Source: Streptococcus sp. NPS 308 (GTDB lineage: Bacteria; Bacillota; Bacilli; Lactobacillales; Streptococcaceae). Taken from it: 64,000 nt of DNA. The stretch is taken from NCBI RefSeq assembly GCF_002355895.1, contig NZ_AP017652.1, forward strand, positions 1,459,001 to 1,523,000, in the 5' to 3' direction. Position 1 is the stretch's first letter. Every line of letters begins with the position of its first letter. Both the position numbers and the translations under genes were made by a program. Below the pieces are notes generated by a model, which made no database searches, was not told the origin of the DNA, and was given only the letters and a program-made list of their open reading frames with translations. Positions 26,689-38,293 of the stretch are shown here, piece after piece.

Positions 26689-27613
26689 ATCGTTCTCCTA
26701 CAGTCAATGTCCGTCCAACTCCGTTGAGGAAGGAAGCAATGTCCATCTTAGGCTTACCTGCTGGCTGGACTTGCTTGAGAGACAGAGCTCCTTCAGCCGT
26801 TGCGACGATCAAGTCCTTCTTGCCAATTGAGAGGATCTCACCTGGATTTCCCTGACCTTCTACTGGTAGGGCTTCATAAATCTTAAAGCGGTCACCCTTG
26901 AGAAAAGTGTGGGCAACAGGCCATGGGTTCATCCCTCTAATTTGGTTGAAGAGTTGGCGATTGGTTTTAGTCCAATCAAGTTTCTCTTCTTCTGGCTTAA
27001 TATTTGGCGAGAAAGTGACTTGACTAGAATCTTGTGGTTCAGGTTGTATTTCTCCTGCTAGGTAGCCAGGTAGTGTATCCAAGAGTAAATCACGGCCAAC
27101 GATTGCCAATTTCTCAAACAAGGTGCCGACATTGTCCTCATCTGTGATGGGAATACTGCGACGGGAAATCATATCACCTGCGTCCATCTCCTTGACCATT
27201 TCCATGATAGTCACACCAGCTTCCTCATCCCCTTGAATCAAGGCATAATGAATGGGGGCGCCACCACGGTGTTTGGGAAGAAGGGAGGCGTGAACATTGA
27301 CCGCAAAGTCCATGCTATCAAGGAGTTTGCTTGGGAGAAACTGCCCAAAAGCAGCGGTCACAATCCCATCCGCTCCTAAATTCATAATAGCTTCCAGCTC
27401 TAAGCTTCCAGATAATTTTTCAGGTTGGTAGATAGGAAGATTTGCTTCTTTGGCAGCCTGCTTGACTGGGGTTTCTTGGATTACTTTTTTACGGCCGACA
27501 GCACGGTCTGGCTGGGTTACAACAGCTAGAATCTCGTAACGATCATCTGATAACAACCCCTTCAAAACTGTCGCTGAAAAATCGGGAGTTCCCATAAAGA
27601 TTAGTTTTGTCAT
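26678..27613 (-). CDS. fmt: Methionyl-tRNA formyltransferase
   Basis: 311 residues. Formylates initiator Met-tRNA with 10-formyl-[17 protein letters not shown] at the N terminus, [20 protein letters not shown] with the catalytic Asn/His, and [11 protein letters not shown] are diagnostic. 12 bases behind priA. Confidence 0.97.
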   Translation of the reverse strand: MTKLIFMGTPDFSATVLKGLLSDDRYEILAVVTQPDRAVGRKKVIQETPVKQAAKEANLPIYQPEKLSGSLELEAIMNLGADGIVTAAFGQFLPSKLLDSMDFAVNVHASLLPKHRGGAPIHYALIQGDEEAGVTIMEMVKEMDAGDMISRRSIPITDEDNVGTLFEKLAIVGRDLLLDTLPGYLAGEIQPEPQDSSQVTFSPNIKPEEEKLDWTKTNRQLFNQIRGMNPWPVAHTFLKGDRFKIYEALPVEGQGNPGEILSIGKKDLIVATAEGALSLKQVQPAGKPKMDIASFLNGVGRTLTVGERFGD

Positions 27614-27625
27614 TTCTTCTCCTTC

Positions 27626-30022
27626 TTATAAAAATTGCTGCGGTTCGTGGTCAATGCTGAGACGAAGCTTGCTATTTTCCCGTTCTTGAGTCAAGGCCAA
27701 GACCTGGTTGAGGGTTGGTCCCAGCTCATCTTCTAAACGGTATTTAATCAAAATCTGGTAATGGTAAAGGTTGTGGGTGCGAGCAATGGGTTTTGGTGTC
27801 GGTCCAAGGATTTTACTAGTTTCCGATAAACCTGAGCGCAAAATTCCCATGACTTCATAGGCACGTTTGACAACCTCTTCTTCTTTCTTGTGAGAGAGGG
27901 TAATCCCAATAGTGAAATAATAAGGCGGATAGCCGAGTTGGCGCCTGATACTCATTTCATAGGCGTAAAAGCCTTCGTAGTCTTGGTCTTTGGCAAATCG
28001 AATGGCATAGTGATCAGGATTGTAAGACTGGATCAAGACCTGCCCAGCTTTTTCCGCACGACCTGCCCGACCAGCCACCTGAGTTAAGAGTTGGAAGGTT
28101 CTCTCGGAAGAACGAAAATCAGGCAGATTCAAGGCCGTATCCGCATTGAGCACTCCTACTAGGGTTACATTTGGAAAATCCAAGCCCTTGGCAATCATCT
28201 GCGTTCCCAGCAAGATGTCTGCTTCCCCTCGGCCAAACTGGTCAAGAAGAGCTTGGTGACTCCCCTTCCTGCGGGTCGTATCCACATCCATCCGCAGAAT
28301 GCGAGCCTGAGGAAAGAGCTCTGCTAGCTCATCATAGGCTTTCTGAGTCCCCGTCCCATAGTAACGAATACTGCGGCTCTGACAGTTGGGACAGACATGA
28401 GGAATTCCCTTCGAAAAGCCACAGTAATGGCAGTTCATGGTCTTGGTATCCATGTGGAGAGTCAGAGAAATATCACAGTTGGGACAGCTATCTACCGTTC
28501 CACACTCCCGACACATAACAAAGCTAGAATAACCCCGACGGTTGAGCATGAGGACTACCTGTTCTTTTTTATCCAAACGGTCTTGGATGGCCTCTAGCAA
28601 AGGAGGCGTAAAGTTTGATGTCTCATTCTGCCCGATATAGTCACGAAAGTCAATCAATTGAACCTCAGGAATAGTGGCTAAAGGATTGGCCCGTTGGGTT
28701 AGACGTAAGTGTTGATAGACACCTTTTCCAGCACGCGCACGGCTCTCTAAGCTCGGTGTCGCTGAACCAAGGACCAGGGCTGCTTTATTGTACTGGGCCC
28801 GTAAGATGGCGACCTCTCTGGCATGATAACGGGGATTGCTGTCTTGTTTGTAACTAGCTTCATGCTCTTCATCGATAATGATGACACCCAGATTTTTTAT
28901 AGGTGCAAAGATGGCCGATCTGGCTCCAACCACAACTTGAGCATCTCCACGCTCGACCTTGCGCCATTCATCGTACTTTTCACCATTGGAAAGGCCTGAG
29001 TGGAGGATAGCTACTTTCTCGCCAAAACGAGCAATGAAACGTTCCGTCATCTGTGGCGTCAGGGAAATCTCAGGCACCAGCAAAATGGCTGTCTTGCCCT
29101 TGTCCAAGGCTCCTTGGATGATTTGCAAGTAAACCTCTGTCTTCCCACTTCCTGTAATCCCTTGAAGGAGGAAAGGAGGTTGCTGACTGCCAATAGCTCT
29201 GATAACCGCATCGCGAGCTTGTCTTTGCTCTGGGTTCAGCTCCAAAGGTCTACTTGCTTCAATACCTTCGAAATAAGCAGCTGAACGTTGCACTTCCTTG
29301 TGGACTAGGGTTAGAGCACCTTGCTCCACAAAAAAGTTGACTTGCTCCCTCGAATAAGACTCTAACAAGCTAGCCAGAGGGGCACTTTCAGGATGAGCTA
29401 GCAAATAGTCTCTCAGCTCTGCCTTTTTCTTAGCACGCGCAGAAATCTCAATCTGCTCTAGTCGAGTAGCATCAACCTCATACCAAGACTGGGTCTTGAC
29501 CTTCTTCTGATCGACTGCCTGATACTCTAAGCGGAGCAGACCTTTTCTCGTCAAACGCATCATTTCTGCCTGCTTGGCCAAATCTAGAGATGAAAAGGCT
29601 AGCGAATCTTCTGAACCAAACAAACGCTCTTTGTCTGCCTGGCTTAGGCCTTCTAAAGGATAGAGAATCTTATCATAACTGGAGTTTAAAAATCCCGGAA
29701 GCATGGCTTTTAGGATGGAGATTTTGTAAGAAAAGACAGACTTGCGTAACTCCTCAGCCAGCCAGAGTTGCTCCTGAGTCAAGACTGGAGAAAAGTCTAG
29801 GACTTCTGCAATCTCTTTCAAGTCCTGATCTGCAACTTCTTCATCCGACTGGGACTCCAAGGCCAACACAATCCCTTGGATTAAACGATTGCCCTTGCCG
29901 AAGGGTACATGGACCCGCATACCGACTTCCAGCATGTCTACAAATTCCTCAGGGACCTTGTAGCTATAGGGCTGGTCCGTCTGCATCAGGGGAACATCCA
30001 CGATAATCTTTGCGATAGCCAT
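27626..30022 (-). CDS. priA: Primosomal replication restart helicase PriA
   Basis: 798 residues. Reloads the replisome at stalled forks. N-terminal DNA-binding domain; helicase core with LLQGITGSGKTEVYL, IIDEEHEASYKQD, LGSATPSLES; zinc cluster CRECGTVDSCPNC ... CHYCG ... CPNC; then GTQMIAKGLDFPNVTLVG and QVAGRAGR. Length and order are standard. Confidence 0.97.
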   Translation of the reverse strand: MAIAKIIVDVPLMQTDQPYSYKVPEEFVDMLEVGMRVHVPFGKGNRLIQGIVLALESQSDEEVADQDLKEIAEVLDFSPVLTQEQLWLAEELRKSVFSYKISILKAMLPGFLNSSYDKILYPLEGLSQADKERLFGSEDSLAFSSLDLAKQAEMMRLTRKGLLRLEYQAVDQKKVKTQSWYEVDATRLEQIEISARAKKKAELRDYLLAHPESAPLASLLESYSREQVNFFVEQGALTLVHKEVQRSAAYFEGIEASRPLELNPEQRQARDAVIRAIGSQQPPFLLQGITGSGKTEVYLQIIQGALDKGKTAILLVPEISLTPQMTERFIARFGEKVAILHSGLSNGEKYDEWRKVERGDAQVVVGARSAIFAPIKNLGVIIIDEEHEASYKQDSNPRYHAREVAILRAQYNKAALVLGSATPSLESRARAGKGVYQHLRLTQRANPLATIPEVQLIDFRDYIGQNETSNFTPPLLEAIQDRLDKKEQVVLMLNRRGYSSFVMCRECGTVDSCPNCDISLTLHMDTKTMNCHYCGFSKGIPHVCPNCQSRSIRYYGTGTQKAYDELAELFPQARILRMDVDTTRRKGSHQALLDQFGRGEADILLGTQMIAKGLDFPNVTLVGVLNADTALNLPDFRSSERTFQLLTQVAGRAGRAEKAGQVLIQSYNPDHYAIRFAKDQDYEGFYAYEMSIRRQLGYPPYYFTIGITLSHKKEEEVVKRAYEVMGILRSGLSETSKILGPTPKPIARTHNLYHYQILIKYRLEDELGPTLNQVLALTQERENSKLRLSIDHEPQQFL

Positions 30023-30087
30023 CTTCTCACCTCCTTCTTGTCAGTACATTCTTGCAATAGAAAAAATAAGATTGAGTCCCCCCAACC

Positions 30088-30402
30088 TTAAATTTTTTCA
30101 CCATCTTCTTTTTCTTTAGCAATTTGCTCTTTGATTTTCTTTTCTTCTTCTTCTTTGCGGCGTTTTTCTTCTTCGATACGGAGACGAACCGCTTCACGTT
30201 TTCCTTCTGGATCTGGGTGAATGGTTACATTTCCAGACTCGATTTCTTCCAAAGCACGAAGAGTTGATTTTTCAGATTTGAATTCTTGAGTTGCAGGTGC
30301 TCCAGCTTCTAATTCGTGGGCACGTTTTGCTAACAAGATTACGAGTGAATATTTTGATGGTACCTTGTCCAGCAAGGTATCGATAGAGGGTTTAAGCATC
30401 AT
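30088..30402 (-). CDS. rpoZ: RNA polymerase omega subunit
   Basis: 104 residues. [30 protein letters not shown] is the omega signature; a long charged Glu/Lys helix forms the C-terminal half, as in streptococci. Start is one of two adjacent ATGs. It lies 24 bases downstream of gmk, as in other Firmicutes. Confidence 0.93.
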   Translation of the reverse strand: MMLKPSIDTLLDKVPSKYSLVILLAKRAHELEAGAPATQEFKSEKSTLRALEEIESGNVTIHPDPEGKREAVRLRIEEEKRRKEEEEKKIKEQIAKEKEDGEKI

Positions 30403-30426
30403 TTGTTTGTACCTGTTTCCTATAGT

Positions 30427-31119
<693 letters not shown>

Positions 31120-31152
31120 TTATCCTTCTACAGTCTTTCTATCTAGTGTAAC

Positions 31153-31178
31153 AAAAAAGCAGTAATATTTCAACTGCT
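31153..31178 (-). terminator. Terminator of rny
   Basis: Arms AGCAGT and ACTGCT around a 9-base AT-rich loop, followed by TTTTTT on the minus strand, 10 bases past the rny stop. Confidence 0.8.
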
Positions 31179-31187
31179 CTTTCTTAT

Positions 31188-32801
31188 TTATTTAGCATAA
31201 TCTACTGCACGAAGTTCGCGGATCACGGTTACCTTGATATTTCCTGGGTAATCGAGATTGTTTTCAATTTTCTCACGAACTTTGTGAGCCAAGATTGTGA
31301 CTTTGTCGTCTTTGATTTGTCCTGGATTAACCATGATACGGATTTCACGTCCTGCTTGAAGGGCAAAGCTATTTTGCACCCCTTCAAAGCCATTAGCGAT
31401 TTCTTCCAAATCATGGAGACGCTTGATATAGCTCTCAAGAGATTCACTACGAGCACCTGGACGCGCTGCACTCAAGGCATCTGCTGCAGCAACGATCACT
31501 GCAATGACACTTTCAGCTTCCACATCTCCGTGGTGGCTAGCAATGGTATTGACCACAACTGGGTGTTCCTTGTACTTACGAGCCAACTCCGTACCAATCT
31601 CAACGTGACTGCCTTCAACCTCGCGGTCAATAGCTTTCCCGATGTCATGAAGGAATCCAGCACGACGGGCAAGAGCCGCATTTTCACCAAGTTCACTCGC
31701 GATGATACCAGATAACTTAGCAACCTCAATCGAATGACGCAAGACATTTTGTCCATAAGAAGTACGGAACTGCAAGCGTCCCATGATCTTCATCAAGTCT
31801 GGATGGAGGTTTGGCGCACCAATCTCATAGGCAGCAGCCTCCCCATATTCACGGATTTTATTGTCAATCTCCTGACGGTTTTTCTCCACCAACTCCTCGA
31901 TACGAGCTGGATGGATACGGCCATCCTTGAGCAACATTTCCATGGTCATACGAGCAATTTCACGACGAATCGGATCAAATCCTGACAAGGTCACCACTTC
32001 CGGTGTATCGTCGATAATCACATCGACCCCTGTCAAACTTTCAAAGGTACGAATATTGCGTCCTTCACGACCGATAATGCGGCCCTTCATGGTATCGTCT
32101 GGTAGGTGAACTGTCGAGTTTGTTGACTCTGCTACATACTCACCAGCGATACGTTGCATAGCCTGAACCAAGATATCTTTCGCAATCTTGTCTGAACGTT
32201 CCTTGACCTCTTGCTCTGCCTCACGAATGCGGCTAGCAATTTCCTTGGTCAAATTTTCCTCTGTCTGAGCCAAGATAATATCTCGAGCCTCAGTTTGGGA
32301 AAGGGAACCGATACGTTCAAGTTCAGCTTCTTTTTGTCTTTCGACTTCCTCTAATTGCTCTTCACGTGCATCAAGGTTTTTTGCTCTATCAGAAATACTT
32401 TGTTCTTTTTGTTCAAGTGTTTTTTCTTTGTTCGTCAAATTGTCGTCTTTGCGGTCAAGACTCGTTGCTCTCTCCGTCAAACGACTTTCGATTTGCTTGA
32501 GCTCCTGACGTTCTGACTTAAATTCAGCGTCCACTTCTTCACGGTATTTTCTGGCTTCCTCTTTGGCCTCCAATAGTGCTTCTTTTTTAAGAGACTTGCT
32601 TTCGCTCTTGGCTTCATTTAGCAATAAATCCGCTTCGCGCTCAGCTTGTCCTCGTAAATTAGTTGCTTCTTGTTCAGCATTTAGAAGCATCAACTCTGCA
32701 GCCTCTTGAGATGATTTCATCTTAGCTGAGATGCTGACATATCCAATGACTAAACCAATGATGACGGCAAAAACAGCAATCGCAAGTGTCATGATTTCCA
32801 T
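31188..32801 (-). CDS. rny: Ribonuclease Y
   Basis: 537 residues. Membrane-anchored endoribonuclease that starts mRNA decay. Order: N-terminal membrane helix (about 1-24), long coiled coil (about 30-215), KH domain ([17 protein letters not shown]), HD domain ([13 protein letters not shown]) and C-terminal domain. GAGG 8 bases before the first ATG supports the chosen start over the Met at codon 4. Confidence 0.97.
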   Translation of the reverse strand: MEIMTLAIAVFAVIIGLVIGYVSISAKMKSSQEAAELMLLNAEQEATNLRGQAEREADLLLNEAKSESKSLKKEALLEAKEEARKYREEVDAEFKSERQELKQIESRLTERATSLDRKDDNLTNKEKTLEQKEQSISDRAKNLDAREEQLEEVERQKEAELERIGSLSQTEARDIILAQTEENLTKEIASRIREAEQEVKERSDKIAKDILVQAMQRIAGEYVAESTNSTVHLPDDTMKGRIIGREGRNIRTFESLTGVDVIIDDTPEVVTLSGFDPIRREIARMTMEMLLKDGRIHPARIEELVEKNRQEIDNKIREYGEAAAYEIGAPNLHPDLMKIMGRLQFRTSYGQNVLRHSIEVAKLSGIIASELGENAALARRAGFLHDIGKAIDREVEGSHVEIGTELARKYKEHPVVVNTIASHHGDVEAESVIAVIVAAADALSAARPGARSESLESYIKRLHDLEEIANGFEGVQNSFALQAGREIRIMVNPGQIKDDKVTILAHKVREKIENNLDYPGNIKVTVIRELRAVDYAK

Positions 32802-32982
32802 GTTTTTACCTCATTAAATTTGTTTATCGAATGACATACATTCCTTAATATTCTATCACAAAAAACCGATTTTCACAAACCCAAATTGAAGAGTTTTGTG
32901 TGAATTTTAGGAGAAAGTTCTGAAATCACCAAACAAACTTTCTATCTCTTAAAAATGAGATTTTCATTAAAACATACAATAA

Positions 32983-33006
32983 AAAAGCCTACCTTTCAGT
33001 AGACTT
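32983..33006 (-). terminator. Terminator of tmcAL
   Basis: Arms AGTCTAC and GTAGGCT (one G-T pair) followed by TTTTTTAT on the minus strand, touching the stop codon. Confidence 0.75.
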
Positions 33007-34102
33007 AGTTTGTTTCTATTCTAATCGGGACTCTGCCGAAATTCTGCTCTACGATGCTTGGCTGTCCTAGTTGGTAAATCTGGTCTGCCTTTTGGGTCAT
33101 GGCATCCCAAGGTTCTTTGCCAATTCGGCTGACTAGATGGACCTGCTCTTTCAGAGACTTGAGATGTTTTCTGCCTTTCTCGGTAAAGCCAAGGACATGG
33201 ATGACTTCTGGCAAGTCGCTTTCTCTGGCCTGCACCAAGATATAGGTCAAGAGGCGTCTGACACGCGCCTTGGTATAACGCTTGGTCGCAACCGCCTCGA
33301 CCAATTCGTCAACAGTCTGAGCTGTCTTTATGGCATCCTTGATGCGCACAGCCATTTCTTGATTGACCTGATAAATGGTGGTTAGGTCGGGATTTGACAA
33401 GATTTGATAGCGAAGCAAGGGAAAATGGTCATCCCAGCTCACCTTACAGGCGTGCTCAAAGAGGGTAACAGAGGGCATAAAGCGTTCTAAGAAATCTTGG
33501 TCTGATTGATGCTGGCGGAGGGCTGTCGCCGAGGCAAAGTCCACCTCCCTGTCCACAGAATGATAACCCGCTCCTTGACGCTGAATAGGATGCAGTTTGA
33601 TGTTTCGCCCTGCTATCGCCTTGGCATAGGCAAGAGCAAGGACATGATTGGGCGTATTGCCTGAAAAATCTAGATCTGCAAATTCCTTCCACATGGCTTG
33701 GGTTTTCTGGGGATAAGATAGGGAATCAGGCAGATTTTCTATAAATTTCTCCATCTCACTACCTCGCTCTGTGTATAAGTCAGCAATTTTCTGGTAATCC
33801 AGAACTTCCTCTGTCCCAAAAGCTAGAGTATCAATCCCCAGCCGTGCCAAGATATCCACAGCTCCTTGACCGAAGAAATCAGCTGCCTGAACACTGACTA
33901 GAAAGGGCAATTCCACTACCAGATCCGCTCCATTTTCCAGTGCCATCTGAGCCCGTGTCCACTTGTCCACGATAGCAGGCTCCCCTCTCTGCATGAAGTT
34001 CCCTGACATGACAACGATTTTCAGTCCCTCCGCCTGCTCAAGCAGGTATTTGTGCCCATTATGAAAAGGATTGAACTCCGCGATAATACCTGTGATGGTC
34101 AT
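33005..34102 (-). CDS. tmcAL: tRNA(Met) cytidine acetate ligase
   Basis: 365 residues, the YlbM family. Uses acetate and ATP to make N4-acetylcytidine at C34 of elongator tRNA-Met. The nucleotidyltransferase fold is marked by [20 protein letters not shown] (HxGH-like) and [20 protein letters not shown]. It lies 9 bases behind the methyltransferase gene and likely shares its transcript. Confidence 0.92.
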   Translation of the reverse strand: MTITGIIAEFNPFHNGHKYLLEQAEGLKIVVMSGNFMQRGEPAIVDKWTRAQMALENGADLVVELPFLVSVQAADFFGQGAVDILARLGIDTLAFGTEEVLDYQKIADLYTERGSEMEKFIENLPDSLSYPQKTQAMWKEFADLDFSGNTPNHVLALAYAKAIAGRNIKLHPIQRQGAGYHSVDREVDFASATALRQHQSDQDFLERFMPSVTLFEHACKVSWDDHFPLLRYQILSNPDLTTIYQVNQEMAVRIKDAIKTAQTVDELVEAVATKRYTKARVRRLLTYILVQARESDLPEVIHVLGFTEKGRKHLKSLKEQVHLVSRIGKEPWDAMTQKADQIYQLGQPSIVEQNFGRVPIRIETN

Positions 34103-34111
34103 GATGTTCTC

Positions 34112-34852
34112 CTACTTCTGCGCGACAAAAAACCAACGGGTAGTGGTTTCTGTAGGCTCTTTGTCCTCAAAGTCCGCATAGAGTTTGAAGGACTTAAATC
34201 CAGCCTGTTCCAGCAAAACATCATAGGTCAGGACCTCATAGGTCCGTTCCTCATGCACTTCATCATGGCGACTAAAAGAGCCGTCTGCTTCCTTGACGAA
34301 AAAGGTCAACTCATGCACGATAGAGTGAGGTGCTGCGTCCTCGTAGGTATCCCAGAGCATGGCAAAATCTTCTGCATTTTCATGGTAAGAATAGCCTGGA
34401 AAAATTTCATCTGTCTGGTAGGTCGAATGCACATCAAATATAAATACACCATCTTCGTTGAGGGCATTATATACTTCCTTAAAGACATCCCCTACTTCCA
34501 CCTCATCCTGCATGTAGCAGATAGAGTCCGAATAACACGTGACAAAATCATATTTCCCTGCCTTGGACAAATCCAGCATGTTGCCTTCAATAAAATCAAT
34601 CTTTTGCTTGGCTGAAGTCGCTCTCTTCTCCGCAATCTTCAACATATCAGCACTCAAATCAAGTCCAGTTACATCAAAACCAGCCTGAGAAAAGCGCACT
34701 GACTGGATACCTGTCCCACAAGCCAATTCCAAAAGCTTCTTTCTCTCCTTGGTCTTAGGCAAATGACGGAGGGAAAAATCCGTCCATTTATCGTATAAAC
34801 TATCATCCATCACAGCATCGTAAACAGCCGCAAAAGTTTCATATGTCGCCAT
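34112..34852 (-). CDS. Class I SAM-dependent methyltransferase, substrate unknown
   Basis: 246 residues from MATYETFAAVYDAVMDDSLY; an alternative ATG two codons earlier (34858) has a slightly better placed GGCGGA, and a much longer frame back to 34963 has neither ribosome site nor family likeness. SAM-binding LELACGTGIQSVRFSQ and DVTGLDLSADMLKIAE are clear. The C-terminal half carries many acidic residues. The target molecule cannot be read from sequence. The position between rsfS and tmcAL is conserved in streptococci as I remember. Confidence 0.85.
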   Translation of the reverse strand: MATYETFAAVYDAVMDDSLYDKWTDFSLRHLPKTKERKKLLELACGTGIQSVRFSQAGFDVTGLDLSADMLKIAEKRATSAKQKIDFIEGNMLDLSKAGKYDFVTCYSDSICYMQDEVEVGDVFKEVYNALNEDGVFIFDVHSTYQTDEIFPGYSYHENAEDFAMLWDTYEDAAPHSIVHELTFFVKEADGSFSRHDEVHEERTYEVLTYDVLLEQAGFKSFKLYADFEDKEPTETTTRWFFVAQK

Positions 34853-34999
34853 ATTCATGATACCAAGTCCGCCCGTAATAGGAATGAAAATTAGGATCTT
34901 GGACTTAGGATCCTGATCCAAGCCAAAGCTATCTATTTTCCGACGATTACAGGACGGGTTCAAATCCTTTCTATCACTTTCCTTTTAAAATAAGCAAAG

Positions 35000-35024
35000 A
35001 AACCCAGTTGACTGCAACTGAGTT
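35000..35024 (-). terminator. Terminator of rsfS
   Basis: Arms ACTCAGTTG and CAACTGGGT (one G-T pair) with a CAGT loop, followed by TTCTTTGC on the minus strand. Confidence 0.65.
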
Positions 35025-35030
35025 CATATC

Positions 35031-35384
<354 letters not shown>

Positions 35385-35978
35385 TTAGTCTTCTTTCAAA
35401 TAGTGCACATAGGCGTTATAGGTTTCAATGGTTTGGGGATAGATGGGGAATCCCTGATGAGCTAGATGCTCCACGGTACGAGCTGTTTCGTAGGCCACTG
35501 CCTTATTGAGTGACAAACTTGCAATCTCACGCGCCTGGTCCACTCCAGGGAAGGCACGATTGTGCTCGATGTAGTCTGCTACATAGATGACCTTGTCTAA
35601 GTCCGTCATCTGACCAGCCCCGACTGTATGGATTTCAATAGCTCGCAGGATTTCAGAGTTTTGCAAGTTCAAATCTTCCTTGATTTTGTAGATGCCGACC
35701 ATGCCATGCCAGACATTATTGCCCCAGTTTTTGAGGTCAGGGTCTAGCTGGTAACGGTCAATCAAATCCAGAAATTCCTGATCTGACAACTTTTTAGCAT
35801 AATCATGAAGAAGGCCTGCTAGACCAGCTTTCTCGGTATCGACTCCAAATCTCTCCGCTAGCTCTATAGCTGCACGCTCTACACCCAGACAATGGGTCAA
35901 ACGTTTTTCAGGTAGAAGCTCTGCCATTCTTTCCAACAAAGCCTCTCGGGAGCAGTTGATATAGTCTTGATAGGCCAT
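35385..35978 (-). CDS. yqeK: HD-domain Ap4A hydrolase
   Basis: 197 residues. The YqeK family splits diadenosine tetraphosphate symmetrically to ADP. HD motif [14 protein letters not shown], plus [20 protein letters not shown] and [11 protein letters not shown] metal-site blocks. Overlaps the nadD stop by one base. Confidence 0.93.
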   Translation of the reverse strand: MAYQDYINCSREALLERMAELLPEKRLTHCLGVERAAIELAERFGVDTEKAGLAGLLHDYAKKLSDQEFLDLIDRYQLDPDLKNWGNNVWHGMVGIYKIKEDLNLQNSEILRAIEIHTVGAGQMTDLDKVIYVADYIEHNRAFPGVDQAREIASLSLNKAVAYETARTVEHLAHQGFPIYPQTIETYNAYVHYLKED

Positions 35979-36607
35979 CAGTAGAGCCCCTCCTTCTCGA
36001 TGTAGTCTAGCACTGGCTGAGGTAGGAGAAAGTTGGGTTTCCGACCTTGGGCAATGAAGTCACGTACCATGCTGGAGGAAATATCCATGAGAGGCACATC
36101 CACCCAGATGACTGGATAAGAAGTCCCTGCCTTGTAGCGTGGGCGCTGAACCCCCACAAACTGAACCATATCAACCAGTTCATCAATCCGATACCACTTG
36201 GGCAGGTAGTCCACCATATCAGCTCCGATAATAAAGTAATAATCCGTATCTGGATGTTGCTCTGTCAAAATCTTCATAGTGTCGTAGGTGTAGGAAATCC
36301 CCTTGCGCTCTAGCTCAATGGTTTCAATAGCTAGGCCTTCGATCCCCTCAATCGCCAATTCAAGCATCTTGAGACGGTGGTGTTCAGGGATGGTTTCTTT
36401 TTTGTCTACATGAGGTGGCTGATATTCAGGCATGAGTAGGACCTGGTCCAGTCCTAACTGTTGTCGTACTTGGTCCGCCACAACAAGATGGGCATGGTGA
36501 ACAGGGTTAAAATTCCCCCCTAGAATCCCGACTTGTTTGCGCTTTTTCTCCTTGATTTCTGGCTCCAACTCTACCTTGGTAAAGGGAGTCAATAATTCGA
36601 TTGCCAT
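35978..36607 (-). CDS. nadD: Nicotinate-nucleotide adenylyltransferase
   Basis: 209 residues. Makes deamido-NAD+ from nicotinate mononucleotide and [22 protein letters not shown] (HxGH-type motif), [12 protein letters not shown] and [14 protein letters not shown] are diagnostic. The 26 N-terminal residues before the motif are the usual streptococcal extension. Confidence 0.96.
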   Translation of the reverse strand: MAIELLTPFTKVELEPEIKEKKRKQVGILGGNFNPVHHAHLVVADQVRQQLGLDQVLLMPEYQPPHVDKKETIPEHHRLKMLELAIEGIEGLAIETIELERKGISYTYDTMKILTEQHPDTDYYFIIGADMVDYLPKWYRIDELVDMVQFVGVQRPRYKAGTSYPVIWVDVPLMDISSSMVRDFIAQGRKPNFLLPQPVLDYIEKEGLY

Positions 36608-36658
36608 AGGCTCGTCTTCCTTTAATTCTCTGTAAAAACAGTTGTTTGGAGTAAGTGT

Positions 36659-36970
36659 TTAGATTTCTTTAACTTTCTTAGAAATCTTGCGATTTTCTTT
36701 CTTGCTGGATTGTTTAAACAAGATCAAGATGCGTCCGATTTTTTGGACAGTATCCACACCAATTTCTTCTTCCAAGATTTCAGCTACTTCATGGATGTTT
36801 TCATCTGTGTTTTGCAAGAGAGTAACCTTGATCAATTCACGTGCGTCAAGAGCTTGACGGACGCTGGTCTTGATTTGGTCGTTGAGACCATTTTTTCCAA
36901 TTTGAATGATGGGTTTTAGGGTGTGTGCCTGGCTGTTGAGGTAGGCACGTTGTTTTGATGTTAATGACAT
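36659..36970 (-). CDS. yhbY: YhbY-family RNA-binding protein (YqeI)
   Basis: 103 residues. CRM/YhbY domain: LTSKQRAYLNSQAHTLKPII, IGKNGL and ELIKVTLL; binds pre-50S ribosomal RNA. The C terminus is very Lys-rich. A 214-base gap holding structured element copy 2 separates it from yqeH upstream. Confidence 0.93.
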   Translation of the reverse strand: MSLTSKQRAYLNSQAHTLKPIIQIGKNGLNDQIKTSVRQALDARELIKVTLLQNTDENIHEVAEILEEEIGVDTVQKIGRILILFKQSSKKENRKISKKVKEI

Positions 36971-37002
36971 AATTTCTTTAAAAGAGTTTCTTTTTATACT
37001 TT

Positions 37003-37165
37003 TCTAAAGTGGTGACGGACGTCAGCAAAGTCCTTCGGACTTTCATGACTAAAATTTGAGTCTAAGGTCTCAAATTTTCCGCAGTTGGTACAATCACTTG
37101 TACCAACTGACACCACAGCGAAAAGTATTCTCCATGGGGCTCGCAATGCTCGCCTTAATAAAGAC
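37003..37165 (+). repeat. Structured intergenic element, copy 2
   Basis: Fills the gap between yqeH and yhbY inside a minus-strand operon. Plus-strand fold: closing helix GTGGTG (37009-37014) with CACCAC (37111-37116), enclosing hairpins AAAGTCC/GGACTTT (37027-37043), a 10-base stem (37051-37060 with 37069-37078) and an 11-base stem (37083-37093 with 37098-37108). Aligns with copy 1 at 12820-12990 on the opposite strand. Stems differ by paired changes. Confidence 0.7.
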
Positions 37166-37184
37166 AACCCTTTCCTTTCTGTGT

Positions 37185-38291
37185 TTAAATAATGGCTTTT
37201 CGTGTGACGACTGCGACGCCTTCTGGTGCCCAGACGGCGACTTTGGCGCTGCCTGTTACACGGATCCAGCCGAGTCCTGAGATAACTAGGTCAGTCTTGT
37301 CCTTGATGGTAAAGACATGCTGGACTAGTTTTGGAAAATCTTCTTTTTCCTTGCTATTTGGTGGTGTCAGAAGGGTTCCGAGGTGCTTGTCGTAGAAAGC
37401 ACTAGCGCCTTCAAGCTTGGTACGGTGGAGTTTGAGTTCATTGTCAAAGAAGGCAGTAAAACCTTGCTTTTCTCCTGCAATAAAGTCAAAGCGTCCGAGG
37501 CCACCTAGAAACAGGGTTTGTTCAGGATTAAGCTGGTAGGTTTTAGGTTTGATTTCCTTTTTAGGACTGACATACTTGAGATTTTTAGCCGTCAAATAGT
37601 GGGCCATCTGGTGACGGTGGATAATTCCCGGTGTATCGTAAATATAAGATCCGTCATCAAGTGGGATTTCAATCTTGTCCAAGGTTGTCCCTGGAAAGCG
37701 TGAAGTCGTGATGACATTCTGATCACCCGTTATTTCTTGAATAATAGCGTTGATAAGGGTTGACTTTCCAACATTAGTCACACCAACCACATAGACATCG
37801 CGCCCCTTACGATACTGCTCGATTTTATCAATGACTTCCTTAATGGCATGCTTGTTTTGGGCTGAAGTCAGGACGACATCCACAGGGCGAAGACCTTCTT
37901 CGTGGGCACGTTCCATGAGCCATTGGCTAATCTTACCTGGTTTAACAGACTTAGGCAGGATATCTTTTTTATTTCCGACCAAGAGGACATCATTACCCGA
38001 TACAAAGCGTGGCAAGCCTGGGATGACAGAACCATTAAAGTCAAAAATATCAATGACATTGACCACCAAGGCATCACTGTCTCCTACCTCGTGCAAGAGT
38101 TTGAGGAAATCATCGTCCGTCAACTGGACATCTGTAATTTCATTGTAATGACGGAGACGGAAACAGCGTTGGCAATAGACTTCGCCTGTCTCCAAGCCTT
38201 TTTCGAGTGCCGACTGGGGAGTAAATCCAAGACCAGCCTTGTCTGTCGTCTGAATGGTTGCTCCACAACCAATACAGAGAATTTCTTCCAT
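37185..38291 (-). CDS. yqeH: Ribosome-biogenesis GTPase YqeH
   Basis: 368 residues. Circularly permuted GTPase for 30S assembly. N-terminal zinc finger CIGCGATIQ ... YCQRCFRLRHY (about 6-46), then the permuted G motifs NKKD (G4) before GVTNVGKSTLINAII (G1) and DTPGI (G3). The C-terminal domain is as in the family. Three bases separate it from yqeG. Confidence 0.97.
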   Translation of the reverse strand: MEEILCIGCGATIQTTDKAGLGFTPQSALEKGLETGEVYCQRCFRLRHYNEITDVQLTDDDFLKLLHEVGDSDALVVNVIDIFDFNGSVIPGLPRFVSGNDVLLVGNKKDILPKSVKPGKISQWLMERAHEEGLRPVDVVLTSAQNKHAIKEVIDKIEQYRKGRDVYVVGVTNVGKSTLINAIIQEITGDQNVITTSRFPGTTLDKIEIPLDDGSYIYDTPGIIHRHQMAHYLTAKNLKYVSPKKEIKPKTYQLNPEQTLFLGGLGRFDFIAGEKQGFTAFFDNELKLHRTKLEGASAFYDKHLGTLLTPPNSKEKEDFPKLVQHVFTIKDKTDLVISGLGWIRVTGSAKVAVWAPEGVAVVTRKAII

Positions 38292-38293
38292 AG

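Noticed and set aside
33456..33692. A 78-codon minus-strand frame inside tmcAL.
   Set aside because: Same strand but different frame within a conserved gene; low-complexity Cys/Ser/Arg content typical of a shadow frame.
34052..34615. A 187-codon plus-strand frame across tmcAL and the methyltransferase gene.
   Set aside because: It overlaps two convincing genes on the other strand and crosses their boundary without promoter or ribosome site.
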